Below, piece after piece: positions 5,942-9,451 of a stretch of DNA of 9,451 nucleotides (within the stretch, counting starts at the first letter, position 1; every line of letters starts with the position of its first letter). The stretch is from Halovivax sp. (GTDB lineage: Archaea > Halobacteriota > Halobacteria > Halobacteriales > Natrialbaceae): positions 1 to 9,451 of the forward strand of contig SKPV01000193.1 of assembly GCA_007119345.1 (NCBI GenBank). The letters run 5' to 3'. The notes under the pieces were generated by a model, which was not told the DNA's origin, did no database searches, and saw only the letters and a program-made list of their open reading frames with translations. A program made the position numbers and the translations under genes.

Positions 5942-6742
5942 CTATCCGTCTCCGATCTCCCGGGCCGCATCCAGCACCTCGTCGTGAACGCGTCCGTTCG
6001 AGGCCACGAGCCCCTCGCTATCGAGACGCCACGGCTCCCCGTGGACGTCGGTCACCGTGCCGCCGGCCCGCCGGACCAGGTGGACGCCGGCGATCGAGTC
6101 CCACGGATTGGGCGTCAGGTTCGTGACGACGCCGTCGAGGGCGCCCTCGGCGAGCAGCGCGAGCGATACCTGGATCGAGCCGAGCCGGCGCATGTCGCCG
6201 AAGCGCTCGACGATCGCCCGGGCGGCCGCCGCGTACTCGTCGCGCGCGTCGCGGCCCCAGTAGAACGTCGGCGCGACCGTGCACGCCTCCGGATCCGCGG
6301 TATCGCTGACGGAGACCGACGTCCCGTTCCGCGTCGTTTCCCCGTCGCCGGCGACGTACGCGGCGTCGAACGGCGGCAGGTAGTTGCACGCCGCCAGCGG
6401 CTCGCCGTCCGCGACGGCGGCGACGCTGGTGGTCCACAGCGGCAGGTGGCGGACGAAGTTGTGGGTGCCGTCGATCGGGTCGATCACCCACGCGCGGCCC
6501 GTCTCGGGGACGGACTTGGCGACGTCTTCCTCCTCGCCGACGATCGCGTCCTCGGGGTAGGCCGCGGAGACGACGTCGACGACGCGGCGCTGGGCGAGTC
6601 GGTCGGCCTCGGTCACGTAGTCCGTCTTCCCCGACTTCGTCTCGACCGCTCCCTTCCCGCGAAACCGTTCGTTGGCGACCGCTCCGCCCTCGCGGGCCGC
6701 CCGCTCGGCCACGGCGGCGGTCGATTCGGGCGCATCGGTCAT
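5942..6742 (-). CDS. Inositol monophosphatase / fructose-1,6-bisphosphatase family phosphatase
   Basis: A 266-aa Mg2+-dependent sugar-phosphate phosphatase of the IMPase superfamily. The catalytic motifs are intact: KTDYVTEAD at 39-47, GEEE at 69-72, DPIDGTHNF at 88-96 (metal ligands D88 and D91) and PWDSIAG at 213-219 (D215). Length is typical. Archaeal members often hydrolyse both inositol-1-phosphate and fructose-1,6-bisphosphate (archaeal class IV FBPase). Sequence alone does not tell whether this one serves gluconeogenesis, inositol synthesis or general phosphate-ester clearance. The ATG at 6742 lies about 29 bases downstream of a TATA-like AGTACTAAG on the minus strand, consistent with a leaderless transcript. 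It is convergent with phnE and divergent from the toxin-antitoxin pair. No functional link to the transporter is evident beyond phosphate chemistry. Confidence 0.92.
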   Translation of the reverse strand: MTDAPESTAAVAERAAREGGAVANERFRGKGAVETKSGKTDYVTEADRLAQRRVVDVVSAAYPEDAIVGEEEDVAKSVPETGRAWVIDPIDGTHNFVRHLPLWTTSVAAVADGEPLAACNYLPPFDAAYVAGDGETTRNGTSVSVSDTADPEACTVAPTFYWGRDARDEYAAAARAIVERFGDMRRLGSIQVSLALLAEGALDGVVTNLTPNPWDSIAGVHLVRRAGGTVTDVHGEPWRLDSEGLVASNGRVHDEVLDAAREIGDG

Positions 6743-6768
6743 AGGCCTCGTTCGGGTCCCGCCGCCTT

Positions 6769-6774
6769 AGTACT
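6769..6774. promoter_or_regulatory. Palindromic TATA-like element between divergent genes
   Basis: AGTACT within CTTAGTACTCG is centred about 29 bases from the IMPase ATG on the minus strand, the standard leaderless spacing. Its symmetry means it could also feed plus-strand transcription toward the toxin-antitoxin genes, but there the spacing is long. Confidence 0.4.
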
Positions 6775-6802
6775 CGGGCGAGGGTGCTCACTGGAACGTC
6801 CG

Positions 6803-6819
6803 TGTGCAACGTATACACA
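6803..6819 (+). promoter_or_regulatory. Dyad at the start of the toxin-antitoxin operon (candidate operator)
   Basis: TGTG (6803-6806) and CACA (6816-6819) are inverted around a centre that holds GTATAC, a TATA-like palindrome, just before the preferred antitoxin start at 6828. Antitoxins of such pairs usually bind a dyad here to repress their own operon. The arms are short, so this is a positional guess. Confidence 0.3.
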
Positions 6820-6827
6820 GCATATCC

Positions 6828-7118
6828 GTGGGAACCATCTCCGCTCGCGTTCCGGACGATTTCGAGGAAGAACTCGAGCGCTACCTCGAGGAAGAGCGAC
6901 TGGACCGGAGCACGGCCGTCCGGAAGCTGCTGATGGAAGGGCTGGAAGACTGGCGGCGCGAGCGAGCGCTCCGAAAACTCGAGGCGGGCGAAGTCACGTT
7001 CGTGCGGGCAGTAGCTCTCGCGGACGCGTCGATCTGGGAGTTCGCTCGACTCGCCGAGGAGCGGGACGCGACGTGGGTCGACGGGGATCGCCTGAAAGCC
7101 GATCTCGACGAGCTGTGA
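6828..7118 (+). CDS. Antitoxin, UPF0175 / ribbon-helix-helix type
   Basis: A 96-aa DNA-binding antitoxin partner of the PIN toxin that follows. The N-terminal half (GTISARVPDDFEEELERYLEEERLDRSTAVRKLLMEGL) is a ribbon-helix-helix module: a short strand ending in VPDDF, then two helices. The C-terminal half (ALRKLEAGEVTFVRAVALADASIWEFARLAEERD) is the UPF0175 signature segment, likely a helix-turn-helix that also contacts the toxin. I prefer the GTG at 6828 because homologues normally begin at the GTIS strand; a GTG at 6804 would add eight residues. There is a one-base gap to the toxin gene, so translation is coupled. It probably represses its own operon by binding near 6803-6830. Confidence 0.85.
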   Translation: MGTISARVPDDFEEELERYLEEERLDRSTAVRKLLMEGLEDWRRERALRKLEAGEVTFVRAVALADASIWEFARLAEERDATWVDGDRLKADLDEL

Positions 7119-7119
7119 G

Positions 7120-7629
7120 ATGTACGTCTTCGACGCCGCGCCGCTGATCTACCTCGCGAAAGCGGACCGACATTCGTCGGTCGACGAGCTCCCGCCGGCC
7201 TGTGTCACTCCGGAACTCGTGTACGAGGAGGTCGTCACGGCCGGTCTCGCCGAGGGGTACCCCGACGCCAGGCGGATCGAACGCGCCGTCGAAGACGGCG
7301 TGCTCGACGTCGCCCCCGTCGAAGTGACGGCGACGCTCGAGCGGCTTCGTCGTAACGAGAACCTCGGCGATGCGGACGCGGTCGTGCTCGCGCTCGCGTC
7401 GGAGCGCGACGGAACGGCCGTCGTGGACGAGCGATACGGACGGATGGTCGCCGACGCCGAGGGAATCGAGACGCGCGGGACGGCGTCCGTGATCCTCCGA
7501 CTCCTCCGCGAGGGCGCCATCGACGCGGAGGAGGTGCGAGCGACGATCGACGGGATGATCGACGCCGGCCGGTACTTCGCGCCGGCTCTGTACGCGAAGA
7601 TCCTCCGGAAGATCGAGGAACTGGGCTGA
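7120..7629 (+). CDS. PIN-domain toxin, DUF3368 family (VapC-like)
   Basis: A predicted RNase toxin of 169 aa with a PIN fold. The acidic active-site residues are present: D5 in MYVFDAAPLIYLAK, E36 in TPELVYEEVV, D84 and D86 in LGDADAVVLALA, and D103 in TAVVDERYGR. The C-terminal part (residues 113-169), ending ILRKIEELG, is typical of DUF3368 proteins. PIN toxins of this class generally cleave tRNA or other structured RNA until neutralised by the antitoxin; the target here is unknown. All residues needed for activity look intact, so the pair appears functional. The start one base after the antitoxin stop is the first ATG and fits the family. An alternative role as a non-toxic regulatory nuclease cannot be excluded. 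Confidence 0.88.
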   Translation: MYVFDAAPLIYLAKADRHSSVDELPPACVTPELVYEEVVTAGLAEGYPDARRIERAVEDGVLDVAPVEVTATLERLRRNENLGDADAVVLALASERDGTAVVDERYGRMVADAEGIETRGTASVILRLLREGAIDAEEVRATIDGMIDAGRYFAPALYAKILRKIEELG

Positions 7630-7664
7630 CGATCCGGCCGGCGTACGGCCCCCGCGTGCAACCG

Positions 7665-7670
7665 GATATC
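7665..7670 (+). promoter_or_regulatory. Possible TATA-like element before the ATG at 7697
   Basis: GATATC is centred about 29 bases upstream of the ATG at 7697, the same spacing as the other leaderless promoters in this window. It is a poor match to TTTAWA and gains weight only if the small ORF downstream is real. Confidence 0.25.
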
Positions 7671-7713
7671 GTACCGCCCTCCGATCAGTCGCCCAGATGA
7701 CCGGGTCGCCTCG

Positions 7714-8001
7714 ATGACCGGTCGGGCCGCGAGCATCGACGCCGGTCACGCCGTCGCGGGCGTCGTCGCGATCCACGCGGAACCGTTCGCCGGGCTCGAG
7801 ACCGCGGGGAACGCGATCGCCCGCCGCGGGATCGTCGAACCCGACGGGAGCCACCTGCCGACGCTCCGTCGGGCCCGAGAATCCGCGGCCGCGATCCGGG
7901 CGCCGGGGCGAGGACGCGGACGACACCCGGCTCTCACGAAACCCCCCGATCCGGGACGGCCGGCCCCGGCGGGCGTGGCTTTACGGCCCCGTCGCGACTA
8001 G
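7714..8001 (+). CDS. Doubtful small ORF, possibly a decaying gene
   Basis: I do not recognise this 95-codon frame. Codons 1 to about 64 show the position-specific base pattern of real genes here (about 90% G/C at third positions, lower at second), with a plausible sequence MTGRAASIDAGHAVAGVVAIHAEPF... After about 7905 that pattern fades in this frame and reappears in the second forward frame (EDADDTRLSRNPP...), which closes at TAG 8009-8011, immediately before the ATG at 8012. This suggests a single frameshifted gene of about 100 codons, either a pseudogene or a sequencing error. A six-codon frame (7697-7717) precedes it and ends in an ATGA overlap. The antisense frame at 7746-7937 has weaker coding character. 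The whole stretch may also be non-coding. Confidence 0.25.
   Translation: MTGRAASIDAGHAVAGVVAIHAEPFAGLETAGNAIARRGIVEPDGSHLPTLRRARESAAAIRAPGRGRGRHPALTKPPDPGRPAPAGVALRPRRD
7980..7985 (+). promoter_or_regulatory. TATA-like element upstream of the ATG at 8012
   Basis: TTTACG in GTGGCTTTACGGCC is centred about 29 bases before the ATG at 8012. Almost the same string, GTGGGTTTACGGTC on the minus strand, precedes the DUF4336 gene start at the same distance. The agreement of two independent sites supports both as leaderless promoters. Here the spacing points to the mini-ORF start at 8012 rather than to the main gene at 8047. Confidence 0.5.
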
Positions 8002-8011
8002 GTCGCGATAG

Positions 8012-8050
8012 ATGACCGCCGATCCGTTCCGCACGGAGCACGACGGATGA
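8012..8050 (+). other. 12-codon leader mini-ORF overlapping the next gene by ATGA
   Basis: The ATG at 8012 opens MTADPFRTEHDG and stops at TGA 8048-8050, which overlaps the ATG at 8047. The start context GATGACCGCCGA (8011-8022) is repeated exactly at 8046-8057, so both frames begin MTAD. The predicted promoter spacing favours initiation at 8012, with the main gene reached by reinitiation. It may instead be a leftover of a short duplication. Confidence 0.35.
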
Positions 8051-8559
8051 CCGCCGACGGTCCCGACGATCGCGCCGCGAAACTCCGCGAGGAAGCGACG
8101 TGGTACGAGACCAAAGCCGACGCGCTCGAGGACCTGCGCGAGGAGGTCGGCTCCGAGGACGTCGAGGACACCCGGCTCGCGGGCCTCTACGCGGAGGTCG
8201 CGACCAGCCTGCCGCAGGTGTGGAACACGGTGACCGCGTTCGTCGACGTCGAGCGCCAGCAAGACCTCGGTAACGCGAACGGCGAAGCCGTGAGCGGTGA
8301 CCGCGAGGAAACTGCGAGCGCCGAGGCGGTCGTCACCGAAGAGTCGAAATTGGCCCGCGGCTGGTGGGCGCCGGAGATCGTCGGAGACGCCGACGCAATG
8401 ATCACCCTCGACGTCCAGCGCGGACTGCCGGCGGGGGCCTTCGAGAAGCAGGCTCGGGAGGAACTCATGGAACTGATCGAGGAGGCGCGCGAGGCGGCGG
8501 CGTCGGCCAGGGAGGAGGCCGCGGCGCTGGAGGGAGACGGCGGCGGGGACGGAGCGTGA
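8047..8559 (+). CDS. Haloarchaeal hypothetical protein, helical and acidic
   Basis: A 170-aa protein of unknown function with normal haloarchaeal codon use. Residues 8-35 (RAAKLREEATWYETKADALEDLREEVG) and 135-162 (KQAREELMELIEEAREAAASAREEAAAL) look like long charged helices, possibly coiled coils. Between them is a hydrophobic patch (LYAEVATSLPQVWNTVTAFVDV), a variable Ser/Glu-rich linker (about 75-95), and a compact segment around RGWWAPEIVGDADAMITLDVQRG. There is no signal peptide, membrane segment or cysteine. The start at 8047 follows from the ATGA overlap with the mini-ORF; no Shine-Dalgarno site is present. It converges on the DUF4336 gene with a 13-base gap. Nothing in its context gives a role. 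Confidence 0.8.
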   Translation: MTADGPDDRAAKLREEATWYETKADALEDLREEVGSEDVEDTRLAGLYAEVATSLPQVWNTVTAFVDVERQQDLGNANGEAVSGDREETASAEAVVTEESKLARGWWAPEIVGDADAMITLDVQRGLPAGAFEKQAREELMELIEEAREAAASAREEAAALEGDGGGDGA

Positions 8560-8572
8560 CCGGCCGGAAGGT

Positions 8573-9262
8573 CTACGCGTCCGCGAGCAACCAATCGTAG
8601 CCCTCGAGCACCGCTCGCTTCCCGCCGGTCTCGACGATCTCGCCGTGGCCCGGGATCACGCGGTCGAAGTCCCAGGCGAGCACCCGCCGGATCGACCGCC
8701 GGAACGACTCCTCGTTGGCGATCGTGTACCGGAACTCGATCGGCGGACTCACCCGTCGATAGATCCGAAGCGCCCGGGCCACCAGTCGCGTCGGCAGGGG
8801 ACTGGTCTGACCGATGTGAAAGCCGACGTCGCCCAGGATCAGCGTCCGGCTCGGGGGGTGGAAGAACGCGATCTCCTCGAGCCACCGGTGGCCGACGACG
8901 GCGACCTGGTCGACGTCCGTCGCCCACCGCGGATCCGGCGCGTCGCCGAGCAGGTGGTCGAACGCCAGGTCGGATCGGCGAGCCGGGAGGCCGGGCGCGG
9001 CCAGCAGCTCGACGTCGGGGTACGCCGCCGCGTACTGCTCCATGTACAGGTGCCCGTGAAGCTTGCTCGCCGGCGCGACGAAGCGCACCTCCCCCAGCTC
9101 GTCGAGGGCCGCCCGCAGCCGGGACGTCAGTTCCGCCGGCGACTGGACGAAGAGGCCGCCGCTCGAGAGGCGGATCACCGTCATGATCCGCCCGAGTTCG
9201 ACCCCGACGGATCGCAGCGGTTCCTCGTACGTCCAGAGGCGATCGTCCAGTTGCCGGAGCAT
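8573..9262 (-). CDS. DUF4336 family protein (metallo-beta-lactamase-like fold)
   Basis: From the ATG at 9262 the protein is 229 aa and begins MLRQLDDRLWTYEEPLR, the usual start of DUF4336 proteins. Motifs of a metallo-hydrolase-like fold are visible: MTVIRLSSGGLFVQSP (27-42), KLHGHLYMEQY (67-77, with H69 and H71 replacing the classic HxHxDH), FFHPPSRTLILGDVGFH (133-149, including D145 and H149) and IPGHGEIV (203-210, H206). The metal site is therefore partial or altered compared with true lactamase-fold hydrolases, and the activity is unknown. The start at 9262 is supported by TTTACG about 29 bases upstream. An ATG at 9388 in the same frame would add 42 residues of low-complexity sequence encoded partly by a repeat and is less likely. 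Confidence 0.87.
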   Translation of the reverse strand: MLRQLDDRLWTYEEPLRSVGVELGRIMTVIRLSSGGLFVQSPAELTSRLRAALDELGEVRFVAPASKLHGHLYMEQYAAAYPDVELLAAPGLPARRSDLAFDHLLGDAPDPRWATDVDQVAVVGHRWLEEIAFFHPPSRTLILGDVGFHIGQTSPLPTRLVARALRIYRRVSPPIEFRYTIANEESFRRSIRRVLAWDFDRVIPGHGEIVETGGKRAVLEGYDWLLADA

Positions 9263-9287
9263 CGCGTGCGGGTACCAGAGAGGTGAC

Positions 9288-9293
9288 CGTAAA
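9288..9293 (-). promoter_or_regulatory. TATA-like element for the DUF4336 gene
   Basis: TTTACG on the minus strand, inside GTGGGTTTACGGTC, is centred about 29 bases upstream of the ATG at 9262. This supports a leaderless transcript from 9262 and argues against the longer 9388 start. Confidence 0.5.
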
Positions 9294-9353
9294 CCCACCG
9301 ACGAACGCAGCCGGACGTAAGTGCCGCGCAACCGGCCGTCGAAGCTCGTTACT

Positions 9354-9451
9354 GCCGCTCGCGGCTCACTACCCTCACCGCTCGCCATCCCGAGGTACTC
9401 ACTCGCTTCGCTCGCTCGTTCCTCGCCGCTCGCGGCTCACTACCCTCACCG
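9354..9451. repeat. 27-bp direct repeat, period 71, running to the window edge
   Basis: Bases 9354-9380 and 9425-9451 are identical (27 bp, GCCGCTCGCGGCTCACTACC and on to CTCACCG). The second copy touches the end of the window, so the true length is unknown and more copies may follow. Between them lies CACTCGCTTCGCTCGCTCG, the low-complexity type frequent near haloarchaeal gene ends. The repeat lies upstream of the DUF4336 gene on its coding strand. Confidence 0.85.

Noticed and set aside
5879..7147. Long plus-strand open frame (422 codons) antisense to the IMPase gene
   Set aside because: Its translation is an Arg/Val/Asp-rich shadow; the minus strand carries all IMPase motifs, and the frame runs on over the antitoxin gene.
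9263..9388. N-terminal 42-residue extension of the DUF4336 protein
   Set aside because: It is encoded in repeat and low-complexity DNA, family members start at the MLRQLDD-type segment, and a TATA-like element lies inside the extension at the right distance from 9262.

Overview
The window reads as a chromosomal segment of a halophilic archaeon (class Halobacteria). The evidence is very high GC with GC-rich third codon positions, strongly acidic predicted proteins, a twin-arginine signal on the transport binding protein, near absence of Shine-Dalgarno sites, and A/T-containing TATA-like hexamers about 28-30 nt upstream of several start codons, as expected for leaderless haloarchaeal transcripts. 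The genus cannot be named from sequence alone.

Layout. (1) 1-1101: the 3' end of an unseen gene overlaps by one base a 345-aa haloarchaeal protein with PIN-nuclease-like motifs. (2) 1102-2198: a repeat-bearing spacer, then a minus-strand DUF429 (RNase H-like fold) protein. (3) 2199-2582: a 30-bp tandem repeat array followed by an AT-rich promoter island. (4) 2583-5608: the operon phnD-phnC-phnE, an ABC importer for phosphonate or phosphate-ester type substrates; a 50-bp tandem duplication spans the phnC/phnE junction. (5) 5609-5941: gene-free, with large nested hairpins. (6) 5942-6742 minus: an inositol monophosphatase/fructose-bisphosphatase family enzyme. (7) 6828-7629 plus: a toxin-antitoxin pair (UPF0175-like antitoxin, DUF3368 PIN-domain toxin). 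(8) 7630-8559: a doubtful or decaying small ORF and a 170-aa protein of unknown function. (9) 8573-9262 minus: a DUF4336 (metallo-beta-lactamase-like) protein whose upstream region carries a 27-bp repeat that runs to the window edge.

How the genes relate. PhnD, PhnC and PhnE form one complete importer: the binding protein captures the substrate outside, PhnE is the membrane channel and PhnC the ATPase. No C-P lyase or other catabolic phosphonate gene is visible. The toxin-antitoxin pair is a self-contained unit. The other genes look like ordinary neighbours.

The most unusual signal is not a gene family. Short direct duplications sit on gene boundaries at several places. At three of them (4497/4547, 7697/7714, 8012/8047) an upstream copy of the start context opens a tiny reading frame that begins with the same residues as the main ORF and ends in a TGA overlapping the main ATG (ATGA). 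This could be a leader-peptide or reinitiation arrangement, or simply a product of short tandem duplication. I see no clear new defence or metabolic system, CRISPR array, rRNA, tRNA or insertion sequence.
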